Positions 17,133 through 24,897 of a stretch of 64,000 nucleotides of DNA are shown one piece after another. The stretch is from the NCBI RefSeq assembly GCF_001673635.1, contig NZ_LZMH01000066.1, positions 36,090 to 100,089 on the forward strand, written 5' to 3'. Below the pieces are notes generated by a model. That model worked only from the letters and a program-made list of their open reading frames with translations, had not been told where the DNA came from and did no database searches. Position numbers and translations under genes: made by a program. Origin of the DNA: Mycobacterium asiaticum (GTDB taxonomy: Bacteria; Actinomycetota; Actinomycetes; Mycobacteriales; Mycobacteriaceae). Numbering within the stretch: position 1 is the stretch's first letter; every line of letters starts with the position of its first letter.

Positions 17133-17888
17133 TCATAGCACCGATCCGCCGTTGACCCCGATGACCTGACCGGTGATGAATCGGGCCTCGTCCGAACACA
17201 GAAATCCGACCGCCGCGGCGATGTCGGCACCGGTGCCGAGGTAGCCGACCGGGATATTGCTCGCGATCTGTTCGTTGGGCGGCAGGTAACCGGCCGCTTG
17301 CGACTGGTGCTGCATGGGTGTCTCGATGCCCGAGGGCGGAATGGTGTTGACGGTGATGCCCCGGGCGGCGTACTCGCGGCCCAGCGACTTGGTCAGGGTC
17401 AGCACCGCGCCCTTGGCCGCGGCATAGTGCGCGGCGAACGGTGACCCCCGTTGCGCGCTGGACGACGAGATCAACACAATCCGGCCCCAATTGGCGGCCA
17501 GCATGTCCGGCAGCGCGACCTGGCAGCAATGGAACGTACCGGTGAGGTTGACGTCGACGATTCGGGCCCAGTCCTGCGTCGTGATCTCCAGAAACGGCGC
17601 GAAACCGAAGAGCCCGGCGCTTGTCACCAGGACTGAGACAGGTCCGAGTTCGGTGCGGATCTTGGCGAATGCCTGCTCGACGGCCACCCGATCGGTGACG
17701 TCCGCACCGACGCCGGTCGCGGTGATCCCGTCTGCTCGCAGGTCATCGGTAACCCGTTGCGCCGCATCCTCGTTGATATCGAGCACGGCGACCCGGTGAC
17801 CGCGCCGGCCCAGCTCGTGGCAGGTGGCTTCACCGATGCCCGAGGCGCCCCCGGTTACCACCGCCACCCTGCGGGCCACCCTGCTCAC
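17133..17888 (-). CDS. Short-chain dehydrogenase/reductase
   Basis: The protein has 251 residues from GTG 17888 (VSRVARRVAVVTGG). The GTGA overlap with the ferredoxin stop fixes this start; the longer frame to 18023 is shadow. The cofactor motif is TGGASGIGEA, and the Asp in AVLDINED favours NAD(H). Catalytic Ser and Tyr-x-x-x-Lys are in LISSSSAQRG and AHYAAAKGAV. In a Rieske operon this could oxidise a dihydrodiol or alcohol intermediate, which is inference. Translationally coupled with the ferredoxin and 22 bases ahead of Rieske 1. Confidence 0.88.
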   Translation of the reverse strand: MSRVARRVAVVTGGASGIGEATCHELGRRGHRVAVLDINEDAAQRVTDDLRADGITATGVGADVTDRVAVEQAFAKIRTELGPVSVLVTSAGLFGFAPFLEITTQDWARIVDVNLTGTFHCCQVALPDMLAANWGRIVLISSSSAQRGSPFAAHYAAAKGAVLTLTKSLGREYAARGITVNTIPPSGIETPMQHQSQAAGYLPPNEQIASNIPVGYLGTGADIAAAVGFLCSDEARFITGQVIGVNGGSVL

Positions 17889-18190
17889 TCGTAAACCACC
17901 CGCACCGTCGGGGTGGTAGGCAGTGCCTGACAGGTCAGGACCCAGCCCTCGGCCACCTCGTCCGCCTCGAGGGCGTCGTTGTTCAGCATCCGCGCGCCAC
18001 CCTCGGTCAATCGCGCCATACACGTTCCGCAGGAACCTACTTCGCAGGACGACGGCGGCGAGAGCCCCGCCATCCGCGCAGTCTGCAGCAGGGTGTCACC
18101 CTGCGAGTAGGACACCGCGGTGGTGCGCCCGTCCAGGTCGATGGTGACCTGTGCGGCGTCCACACATGACAAAGCCGGCGATTCTGACAT
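17885..18190 (-). CDS. Plant-type [2Fe-2S] ferredoxin
   Basis: This is a 101-residue ferredoxin with the C-x4-C-x2-C motif SSCEVGSCGTCMARL and the fourth cysteine in VLTCQAL near residue 87. It probably delivers electrons to one or both Rieske oxygenases of this operon. It lies between the MarR gene and the SDR and overlaps the SDR by four bases. Its upstream region holds two copies of the CAAGTAC element, so an internal promoter here is plausible. Confidence 0.9.
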   Translation of the reverse strand: MSESPALSCVDAAQVTIDLDGRTTAVSYSQGDTLLQTARMAGLSPPSSCEVGSCGTCMARLTEGGARMLNNDALEADEVAEGWVLTCQALPTTPTVRVVYE

Positions 18191-18201
18191 CGTCCCGAGA
18201 G

Positions 18202-18234
18202 TATCAAGTACTTGTGACGATTATCAAGTACTAG
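18202..18234. promoter_or_regulatory. Two direct CAAGTAC elements, putative MarR operator
   Basis: TATCAAGTACTTG (18202-18214) is repeated as TATCAAGTACTAG (18222-18234). The copies start 20 bases apart, about two helical turns. The first contains the perfect 10-base palindrome CAAGTACTTG. They lie just upstream of the ferredoxin gene, and the second overlaps the MarR stop codon. A near-identical core occurs at the head of the operon (21614-21623). I infer binding by the MarR protein encoded next to it. Confidence 0.65.
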
Positions 18235-18710
18235 AGAATATCCCGTTCCTCGACGTGATCGGCGAAGAGTTGGTGGCCGGTGCCCTTCTCCACCACGCGG
18301 CCCAGCAACTCGCGCAGCGTCTCCTGCTCCGCGGGGCTGAGTACGCCAAAGACCCGCTCGTGGGCTTCCACCGCGTCGCTGACCACGGTCGCAGCGACCT
18401 TGCGCCCTTCCTCGGTGAGGTAGGCCTGCAGGATGCGGCCGTGCGCCGGGTTCTTCTTTCTCTTGACGAGGCCTCGTCGCTCCAGCGACGTCAGCGCGAG
18501 CTGAACACCTTGCGGGCTGATCAGCAACCGGCGGGCCAGTTCGGCACCGGACAGCCCGGGTTCGTTGGCCAGCTGCCGGAGCACGCCGATTTGAGCGGTA
18601 CTGACCCCGTGCGTGCTCATGGCCTCGTTGATCGTCGTCAGCGAGTAGTAGAAGGCCTGCTTGAGCAGCCACAGGATGTTGTCGGTGAGTTCGATGTCGG
18701 CTCCTGCCAT
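18231..18710 (-). CDS. MarR-family transcriptional regulator
   Basis: This is a 159-residue winged-helix regulator. Recognition helix region: LARRLLISPQGVQLALTSLE, followed by the wing RRGLVKRKKNPAHGRILQAY. The ATG overlaps the stop of the amidohydrolase gene by one base, so the regulator is translated within the operon it probably controls. MarR proteins typically bind short palindromes and release them when a phenolic or other ligand binds. The CAAGTA(C/G)TTG elements on either side of the upstream block are the obvious candidates. Confidence 0.88.
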   Translation of the reverse strand: MAGADIELTDNILWLLKQAFYYSLTTINEAMSTHGVSTAQIGVLRQLANEPGLSGAELARRLLISPQGVQLALTSLERRGLVKRKKNPAHGRILQAYLTEEGRKVAATVVSDAVEAHERVFGVLSPAEQETLRELLGRVVEKGTGHQLFADHVEERDIL

Positions 18711-19966
18711 CAGCCGACGCCCGCCGGAATCTTATGGATTCGCCCGTTCTTCATGACAAAGGCCACCTCGAGGGTGGTGCCGATGTCTCGGGATGGATCG
18801 CCCGGTACGGCGATGATGTCGGCCAGGTAGCCGGGGGCCAGCCGGCCCAACTCGTCGTCGGCGTCGATCAGTTCGGCGGCCACCACGGTGGCGGCCCGGA
18901 TCGCCTGCATCGGGGTCATGCCGCGGTCGACCAGGGCCAGCAGCTCGCGGGCGTTCTGGCCGTGCGGGATCGCCGGTGCGTCGGTGCCACACGCGATGCG
19001 TACGCCCGCCGCAATCGCCTTGGGCAGCATGGCTTTTGCCCGGGGGAAGACCTCTTCGGCCTTTTTGCGCAGTTCCGGCGCGATCCGGTCGATCGCCATC
19101 GCCTCGGTCAGGTACGTGGTCGAGACCAGGAACGTGCCGTGATCGGCCATCATCTGGATGGTGTCGTCACTGGCGAGAAAACCGTGTTCGATGCAATCGA
19201 TGCCGGCTCGGATGCAGGCCTGGATCGCGGTGTCACCGACGGCGTGCGCGGCCACCCGCACCCCGGCGCGGTGCGCTTCGTCGGCGATCGCGGCGAACTC
19301 CGCATCGGAGTACTGCTGGGAGCCGGGTGCGGTGCTGTGCGACATGACCCCGCCCGAGGCCGACACCTTGATCAGCTTGGCGCCGTGGCGAATCTGGTAG
19401 CGAACACAGGCGATAACGTCGGGCACGCCGTTGGCGATCCCCTCGGCGACCGACAACGGCATGATCCCGGGCGCCAACCGCTGAAACACCGTCGGGTCCA
19501 GGTGCCCGCCGTACGGGGTTACGGCATGGCCAGCCGGATAGATGCGGGGCCCGACGTGCCAACCCTGGTCCACGGCGCGCTGCAGCGCGACATCGAGCAG
19601 ATAGCCACCGGTCTTGACCATCAGCCCCAGGTTGCGCACCGTGGTGAAGCCGGCGTCCAGGGTGGTGCGCGCATTGACCGCGGCCCGCAGTGTGCGGTAC
19701 GCGGGATCGTCCTGCACGCCGTGCATCGGCGCCGGCAGCCCTTCCGGCCCGCCCGGCCCGCCGATGAACAGGTTGAGCTCCATATCCATCAGCCCGGGAA
19801 GCAACGTGACGTCGCCGAGGTCGACGACCGTCGCCGAATCCGGCTGCGCCTGTTCGGGATTGACGGCGGTGATGCGTTCGTCTTCGACCACCACCACCGC
19901 CGGCGAATGAACCTCGCCCGCAACCACGTCGGCCCACCGGGCCGCACGCAGGATGGTCGTGGTCAC
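18710..19966 (-). CDS. Amidohydrolase-superfamily protein with altered metal motif
   Basis: The protein has 418 residues from GTG 19966 (VTTTILRAARWADVV), fixed by a GTGA overlap with the small protein stop; the frame up to 20239 is shadow. The TIM-barrel amidohydrolase layout is clear: VTLLPGLMD, HGAKLIKVSASGG, RVAAHAVGDTAIQ, CIEHGFL and ACGTDAPAIPHG. It most resembles the Xaa-Pro dipeptidase/imidazolonepropionase-like group. The usual D-M-H-x-H after strand 1 reads D61-M-E63-L-N65, so both N-terminal histidine ligands are missing. It may be inactive, mononuclear or chemically changed. The gene lies between small protein copy 2 and MarR. Confidence 0.85.
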   Translation of the reverse strand: MTTTILRAARWADVVAGEVHSPAVVVVEDERITAVNPEQAQPDSATVVDLGDVTLLPGLMDMELNLFIGGPGGPEGLPAPMHGVQDDPAYRTLRAAVNARTTLDAGFTTVRNLGLMVKTGGYLLDVALQRAVDQGWHVGPRIYPAGHAVTPYGGHLDPTVFQRLAPGIMPLSVAEGIANGVPDVIACVRYQIRHGAKLIKVSASGGVMSHSTAPGSQQYSDAEFAAIADEAHRAGVRVAAHAVGDTAIQACIRAGIDCIEHGFLASDDTIQMMADHGTFLVSTTYLTEAMAIDRIAPELRKKAEEVFPRAKAMLPKAIAAGVRIACGTDAPAIPHGQNARELLALVDRGMTPMQAIRAATVVAAELIDADDELGRLAPGYLADIIAVPGDPSRDIGTTLEVAFVMKNGRIHKIPAGVG

Positions 19967-20289
19967 GGAACCGGCTCGGACACACAGTCCAGGGTGGCCG
20001 CGCCAGAGTCGGGCACCCGGGGCTGCTTCCAGCACTCCATCGGAAACGACACCATGATCATCGAATACAGCAGATGCATGAGGTTCAGGACGTCTTCGGG
20101 CAGGTCGTCCAGCGCGAACTTGTCGCAGTAGGCAAGTGCTTCCTCGGCGCGTGGGGTGATCGCGTCGTAGAACGCCTTCATCTCGGCCATCGAACTCGAC
20201 AGCCGTTTGGCGTAGCGCTGCGGCTCGGTCGGCAGGCACCAGTCCGAGAATGGTTCCAGATCGGCGAATTCGGTTGGCAGCACGGTCAT
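19963..20289 (-). CDS. Small Rieske-associated protein, copy 2
   Basis: The protein has 108 residues from MTVLPTEFADLEPF; the start codon overlaps the Rieske 2 stop (ATGA). Its core, RAEEALAYCDKFALDDLPED then VLNLMHLLYSMIMVSFPME, aligns without gaps to copy 1 at 15511-15846. Both have a W-C-L near the N-terminus and end in EPVP. No known domain is visible. Being translationally coupled to a Rieske oxygenase in both cassettes points to a dedicated partner of that enzyme. Confidence 0.8.
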   Translation of the reverse strand: MTVLPTEFADLEPFSDWCLPTEPQRYAKRLSSSMAEMKAFYDAITPRAEEALAYCDKFALDDLPEDVLNLMHLLYSMIMVSFPMECWKQPRVPDSGAATLDCVSEPVP

Positions 20290-21557
20290 CACACTCCTGC
20301 CCCGGTGCGCTGCCGGTAGTCCTCGATCCAAGCCGCGGTCTCCTTGTGCAGGTGACGAATCAGGATCTCCTGGTCGCAGAGCAGGAATTGGTCGAGCACC
20401 TGGGATTCGATCATGGACTGGGTGGCCTCCAGGGTGTTGGCGTCCTGCAGCCCGTATTCCTTGAACGACACGGCGGCCAGCTCCTGGGCCACCCGCTCCC
20501 GCGGGGTGCGCGGTTGCGGGAAGTACAGCGTGCCCTCGAACAGGTGGGTGTTATACGACGTCGGCCAGTAGTGGTAGGTCAGATACCAGCCCTGGCCCCA
20601 GAACAGCAGGACGAAGTTGGGGAACAGCTGGAACGAATCCAGGCCCCAGGGATCGCATTTCGCCGGGTTGAGCCCCTCGGGCATCGGTCCCAGATCCGGT
20701 TTGTCCCACGGCCCGAACAGTCCGCTCTGGCAGATGTCCTCGATCGGCTTGCGCATCTCGGCCGCCATTTCCCAGGCCCGCACACCCGAGGTGCTGACCA
20801 GTCGGTGCGGCCCGTCGAGGCGATAGTGTGGCGCCTCGAACCCGGCCTCGGCGGCCGCCTTGGAATAGGCGGTCGGCGACTGGTTCGCATGCAACACCGG
20901 CGCGTGATAAAACTCCTGGAACGCATCCATGTAGAGCTTCCAGTTCGCCTTCACCTCGGAGCGGTAGTGCCAGCGCGAGGTCATCCTGTCGAATGGATAG
21001 CCCTCCAGGTCGGTGATCATCGGCCCGAGGAATTCCCGTAGCGATTGTTCGGGCTGCTTGGCGAAGTTGACGAAGACAAAACCTTCCCAAACCTCGCAGT
21101 GCACCGGGACCAGGCCGTAGCGGCTCTTGTCGAGATCGAAGAATTCCTCTTCCTGCTGCACGAAAGTCAGGTTGCCGTCCAGGTCATAACGCCAGGCGTG
21201 GTACTTGCAGGTGAACTGCCGGCACACTCCGCTGGCCTCTTCAAGGGGCATGTCGTTCCACACCAGTTTGTTGCCGCGATGCCGGCACACATTGTGGAAC
21301 GCGTTGATCTCCCCGGATCCGTTGCGCACCAGGATGATCGAGGTGTTGACCACCTTGAGCTCGCGGGTCAGGTAACTGCCCTTGCGGGGTAGCTGTTCGA
21401 TCCGTGCCACGTTGAGCCAGGCCCGCTTGAAGATGGCTTCGCGCTCGAGCTGGTAGATCTCGGGGCTGATCGAGTCCTCGTAGGACACCGGACCGGTGCC
21501 CAGTTCGGGGTAATGCTGCGTCCAGCTACCCTCAGCCGGCTTGGGGAATCGCGCCAT
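20289..21557 (-). CDS. Rieske non-heme iron oxygenase, alpha subunit (copy 2)
   Basis: The protein has 422 residues from MARFPKPAEGSW; AGGAG lies upstream, and the longer frame to 21815 is antisense to the aldehyde dehydrogenase. Rieske ligands are Cys91, His93, Cys117 and His120 (NVCRHRGNKL and CKYHAWRY, with Ala where Gly is usual). The mononuclear iron site is in MDAFQEFYHAPVLH. It is similar to copy 1 across its length and is the first gene of the long minus-strand operon. The substrate is unknown. The two copies may form a hetero-oligomer or act on successive intermediates. Confidence 0.9.
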   Translation of the reverse strand: MARFPKPAEGSWTQHYPELGTGPVSYEDSISPEIYQLEREAIFKRAWLNVARIEQLPRKGSYLTRELKVVNTSIILVRNGSGEINAFHNVCRHRGNKLVWNDMPLEEASGVCRQFTCKYHAWRYDLDGNLTFVQQEEEFFDLDKSRYGLVPVHCEVWEGFVFVNFAKQPEQSLREFLGPMITDLEGYPFDRMTSRWHYRSEVKANWKLYMDAFQEFYHAPVLHANQSPTAYSKAAAEAGFEAPHYRLDGPHRLVSTSGVRAWEMAAEMRKPIEDICQSGLFGPWDKPDLGPMPEGLNPAKCDPWGLDSFQLFPNFVLLFWGQGWYLTYHYWPTSYNTHLFEGTLYFPQPRTPRERVAQELAAVSFKEYGLQDANTLEATQSMIESQVLDQFLLCDQEILIRHLHKETAAWIEDYRQRTGAGV

Positions 21558-21608
21558 GCTCGCTCCTGTCCAGTCCCGTCGCAGCCGACGGTATATGCTC
21601 GAAAACCT

Positions 21609-21628
21609 AATCACAAGTAGTTGAGATT
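21609..21628. promoter_or_regulatory. Dyad at the divergent Rieske 2/aldehyde dehydrogenase promoter region
   Basis: AATCACAAGTAGTTGAGATT is an imperfect inverted repeat (AATC/GATT and CAA/TTG arms). Its core CAAGTAGTTG (21614-21623) differs by one base from CAAGTACTTG at 18205-18214. It lies in the 88-base gap between the two divergent starts. This is where one MarR dimer could repress both transcripts. Confidence 0.65.
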
Positions 21629-21645
21629 GCCGATCGGAGGCCGGG

Positions 21646-23055
21646 ATGGCGCAAAGCCTGACGGGGCAAGTTTTCGAAGTCGTTTCGCCGCACACCGAGC
21701 AACCGGTCGCCGAAGTCACGGCCGCAAGCCCGGACGATGTGGACGCGGCCGTCGACGCCGCGCGTGCCGCACTGGAAACCGGGCCCTGGGGCCGCACCGA
21801 ACCGGCCGAGCGCATCGCGGCGGTCCGCCGCCTGGCCGACGTCTACGACCAGCACCGCAAGCAGATGGCCGACACCATCACCACCGAGATCGGCGCACCG
21901 ATCACCTTCGCCAAGCGTGCGCAGGTGGGCCTGCCCGCAATGATGATGCGTGCCTTCTGCGATCTGGCCGAACGGCACCCCTGGCAGGAGACGAGGCCCG
22001 GCTTCTTCGGGGCGGACGTGCAGATCCGCAAGGAACCGGTCGGCGTGGTCGCCGCGATCGTGCCGTGGAACATGCCGCAGTTCCTCATCGCCGGCAAGCT
22101 GGTTCCCGCGCTGCTGGCCGGTTGCACCGTGCTGATCAAGCCCGCGCCCGAATCCCCCTTGGACGCCCTGCTGTTGGCGGAGCTGCTGGACCAGGTGGAT
22201 CTCCCGCCGGGTGTGGTGACCGTGTTGCCCGGGGACCGCGCCGTCGGTGAACTGCTGGTCGGACATCCCGGGGTGGACAAGGTCTCCTTCACCGGGTCGA
22301 GTGCCGCGGGCCGGGCCGTCGCCGCGGCGTGCGCCGCCAACCTCACCCGGGTCGGTCTGGAGCTGGGCGGAAAATCGGCCGCGATCATCCTCGACGACAC
22401 CGAACCGCAGCAGGTCGCCGCCGGGGTGCGATCGGCCAGCCTGTCCAACAGCGGACAGATCTGCAACGCCCTGACCCGCCTGCTGGTGCCGCAGCGTCGC
22501 CACGACGAGTACACCGACGCGCTGGCCGCCGAGATGAGCGCCATCCGGGTCGGGGATCCGACCGACCCCGGCACCCAGATGGGTCCGCTGGTCTCGCACC
22601 GCCAGCAGCAGCGCGTCCTGGACTACATCCGGATCGGTGAGCGCGACGGCGCCCGGCGGGTGCTCGGCGGCACCGAACTGCCCGACGGTCTCGACCGCGG
22701 CTGGTACGTCCGGCCCACCTTGTTCGCCGACGCCGACAACAACATGACGATCGCGCGCGAGGAGATCTTCGGCCCCGTGCTGACCGTGATCCCCTACCGG
22801 GACGAGGACGAGGCGGTGGCGATCGCCAACGACAGCGACTACGGCCTGGCCGGGTCCGTGTGGTCCGCCGACACCGACCGGGCACTGCGGATCGCGGCGC
22901 GGGTGCGCACCGGCACGCTCGGGATCAACCAGGGCTACACCATGGACCCGTTCGCGCCGTTCGGTGGTGTCAAGGCCAGCGGTTACGGTCGCGAGCTGGG
23001 CCCCGAGGGCATCGACGGCTACCTGGACGCCAAGTCCATCGCGGTAGCTCCATGA
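21646..23055 (+). CDS. NAD(P)-dependent aldehyde dehydrogenase
   Basis: This is a 469-residue ALDH-superfamily enzyme that should oxidise an aldehyde to its acid. The cofactor site is recognisable in VPWNMPQFLIAGKLVPALLA and FTGSSAAGRAV. Catalytic Glu lies in LELGGKSAA and catalytic Cys in NSGQICNALTR. The C-terminus FGGVKASGYGREL is typical. GGAGG lies six bases before the ATG. It is transcribed divergently from Rieske 2 across a shared palindrome, so I place it in the same pathway, oxidising an aldehyde released by oxygenase or hydrolase action. Confidence 0.88.
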   Translation: MAQSLTGQVFEVVSPHTEQPVAEVTAASPDDVDAAVDAARAALETGPWGRTEPAERIAAVRRLADVYDQHRKQMADTITTEIGAPITFAKRAQVGLPAMMMRAFCDLAERHPWQETRPGFFGADVQIRKEPVGVVAAIVPWNMPQFLIAGKLVPALLAGCTVLIKPAPESPLDALLLAELLDQVDLPPGVVTVLPGDRAVGELLVGHPGVDKVSFTGSSAAGRAVAAACAANLTRVGLELGGKSAAIILDDTEPQQVAAGVRSASLSNSGQICNALTRLLVPQRRHDEYTDALAAEMSAIRVGDPTDPGTQMGPLVSHRQQQRVLDYIRIGERDGARRVLGGTELPDGLDRGWYVRPTLFADADNNMTIAREEIFGPVLTVIPYRDEDEAVAIANDSDYGLAGSVWSADTDRALRIAARVRTGTLGINQGYTMDPFAPFGGVKASGYGRELGPEGIDGYLDAKSIAVAP

Positions 23056-23077
23056 GATACGGTGCGGCGCGACGCTT

Positions 23078-24091
23078 TCAGGTCGCGTCGCTGACCTTCA
23101 CCAAGGTCTTGCCGATGTTGGCCCCGGTGAACAAGCCGTTGAGGGCATCGACGCACGACTCGATCCCGTCGTAGATCGTCTGCCGATGCCGCAGCCGGCC
23201 CTCGGCTTCCCACTGGCGCAGGTTGGCGAACGCCTCGTCGAAGCGGCCCCACTGGTCGAGCGCGTTGAATCCTTGCATGCTCGCGGTTTTGGACAACAGG
23301 TTGACGTAGTTCGACGGTCCCGGGTGCTCGCCGGTGAGGTAGCTGGAGATGACGCCGCACAGCACGACCCGCGCCTTCGGCGCCAGCCTGCCCAAGACGG
23401 CGTCGAGGATCGGCCCGCCGACATTGTCGAAGTAGACGTCGACGCGCTTGGGGCAGTGCTGTCTGAGGCCGGCCGCCACGTCTTCGTTCTTGTAGTCGAT
23501 GCACGCATCGAACCCGAAGTCTTCGACCACCGCCCGGCATTTCTCCGGACCGCCGGCGATCCCGACCACCCGGGCCCCGGCGACCTTGGCGATCTGGCCG
23601 GCCACCGACCCGGTGGCGCCCGCCGCCGCCGAGACCACCACCGTCTCGCCCGGCTGGGGCCGGCCGATGTCGGTCATCCCGAAATAGGCGGTGGCGCCGG
23701 TGGGCCCATACACCGACATGATCGCCAACTGGTCGGTCTCGCCCGGGATGGGCGTGCTGAATATGTCGTCGCGGATGATCACGTACTCCTGGAAACCGGT
23801 CAGCGTGGTGACGATGTCGCCGACCGCGTAGGCGTCACAGCGTGATTCGACCACCTGGCCGATTCCGGCGGCCCGGATGACCTCACCCAGCTGCACCGGC
23901 GGCAGGTAGCTGGGCTGGTCGTCCAGCCAGGTCCGAACGGCGGCATCGAGGCCAACGTAGGTGGTGCGCAGCAACGCCTCTCCGTGGGCGGGTTCGGGTG
24001 CCGGCCGGGTGACCAGCTCGGTGTCGTCGGGCTGAACGAGCCCGGAGGGACGGCGGCGCAACAGGATCTGGCGATTCGGCAACTCAGGCAC
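23078..24091 (-). CDS. NADP-dependent MDR-family oxidoreductase (leukotriene B4 reductase/CurA-like)
   Basis: This is a 337-residue zinc-independent medium-chain reductase. The N-terminus PELPNRQILLRRRPSG is typical of YncB/CurA-type enal and enone reductases. The Rossmann motif is VVVSAAAGATGSVAGQIAKV, and YFDNVGGPILDAVL follows. Such enzymes reduce alpha,beta-unsaturated carbonyl compounds with NADPH. The gene is convergent with the aldehyde dehydrogenase (22 bases between stops), so it may not belong to the island operon. Confidence 0.83.
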   Translation of the reverse strand: MPELPNRQILLRRRPSGLVQPDDTELVTRPAPEPAHGEALLRTTYVGLDAAVRTWLDDQPSYLPPVQLGEVIRAAGIGQVVESRCDAYAVGDIVTTLTGFQEYVIIRDDIFSTPIPGETDQLAIMSVYGPTGATAYFGMTDIGRPQPGETVVVSAAAGATGSVAGQIAKVAGARVVGIAGGPEKCRAVVEDFGFDACIDYKNEDVAAGLRQHCPKRVDVYFDNVGGPILDAVLGRLAPKARVVLCGVISSYLTGEHPGPSNYVNLLSKTASMQGFNALDQWGRFDEAFANLRQWEAEGRLRHRQTIYDGIESCVDALNGLFTGANIGKTLVKVSDAT

Positions 24092-24137
24092 GTGCAGAGC
24101 CTATTCGCCCGGCTCACCCATGTGGGAGCATTCCACC

Positions 24138-24872
24138 ATGAACCCCGAGGACGACCCGGAAGCCCGCATTCGGGAGCTGGAGCAGCCGCTGTCCAACCAG
24201 GCGCACGCAAGCGAATTGGGGCAGGGCGCCAATTACAACTACCCGCCACCCCCGCCCGGCCCGGTGCCGCCGCCGGCGGGGTCGGGCATGACCCCGCCAC
24301 CGATGTCGCCGAATCTGGCGCCGCCGTCCTACGGTTACGAGAGCCCCTACCCCGGCGCCACACCCCGGTCTTCTTCGGGCATGCGCTGGTTCTGGATTCT
24401 GGCCGGAGTCGGCGTGCTCAGCGTGCTGCTGCTGGTCGGCGGCATCGCCGCCTACGCGGCCCGCCAGTTCTCCCACGGCGACCTGGTGGTCGAGTCACCC
24501 ACCGAGACCACGTCGGCGTTGCCGACGCCGAGCGGCCGCGCACCGTCTACCGTCAAGACCCATGTGCCCAGCTCGTCGCCGTCGCCGTCGGTCACCGCGC
24601 CCGCGGCGCAGCCGGTGATCGTCTCGGGCATCAACGAAAGCAGGACGCTGGCCTGCGACGGCGGGATCAGCGTCACCGTCAGCGGGATCTCCAACACGGT
24701 GGTACTCACCGGCCACTGCGCGAACGTCACCGTGTCGGGGCTGCAGAATGTCATCACCGTCGATTCGGCCGACGAGATCGAGGCCAGCGGCCTGAACAAC
24801 AAGGTCACCTACCACACCGGCTCGCCGAAGATCTCCAAGCTCGGCAACGGCAACGTCGTCGAGCAGGGCTAG
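24138..24872 (+). CDS. DUF3060 membrane-anchored protein (Rv0314c-type)
   Basis: The protein has 244 residues from MNPEDDPEARIREL. A cytosolic Pro-rich region (about residues 40-75) is followed by one membrane helix near 83-107 (WFWILAGVGVLSVLLLVGGI), a Ser/Thr/Pro linker and a C-terminal domain of short beta repeats (NTVVLTGHCANVTVSGLQNV, then ASGLNNKVTYHTG). This is the DUF3060 beta-solenoid pattern. Position next to the GH16/Rv0313 region suggests the counterpart of Rv0314c. The outward-facing domain probably acts at the envelope; function unknown. Confidence 0.78.
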   Translation: MNPEDDPEARIRELEQPLSNQAHASELGQGANYNYPPPPPGPVPPPAGSGMTPPPMSPNLAPPSYGYESPYPGATPRSSSGMRWFWILAGVGVLSVLLLVGGIAAYAARQFSHGDLVVESPTETTSALPTPSGRAPSTVKTHVPSSSPSPSVTAPAAQPVIVSGINESRTLACDGGISVTVSGISNTVVLTGHCANVTVSGLQNVITVDSADEIEASGLNNKVTYHTGSPKISKLGNGNVVEQG

Positions 24873-24892
24873 GGCTAGGGCTAGGGGCTAGG
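24868..24892 (+). repeat. Short GGGCTA tandem repeat
   Basis: Immediately at the end of the DUF3060 gene the sequence reads about four units of GGGCTA, the last slightly expanded by one G. The array includes the TAG stop codon. It is too short to be more than a slippage-prone microrepeat, but copy number could vary between strains without changing the protein. Confidence 0.7.
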
Positions 24893-24897
24893 ACGGC

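Noticed and set aside
18734..20131. 465-codon plus-strand frame opposite the amidohydrolase
   Set aside because: Antisense to a clear TIM-barrel protein and lacks any motif or Shine-Dalgarno site.
21558..21815. N-terminal extension of Rieske 2
   Set aside because: The extra residues are antisense to the aldehyde dehydrogenase, and a Shine-Dalgarno site precedes the internal ATG at 21557.
24868..24892. Telomere-like GGGCTA repeat
   Set aside because: Only about four units, internal to the chromosome and next to an ordinary gene end.
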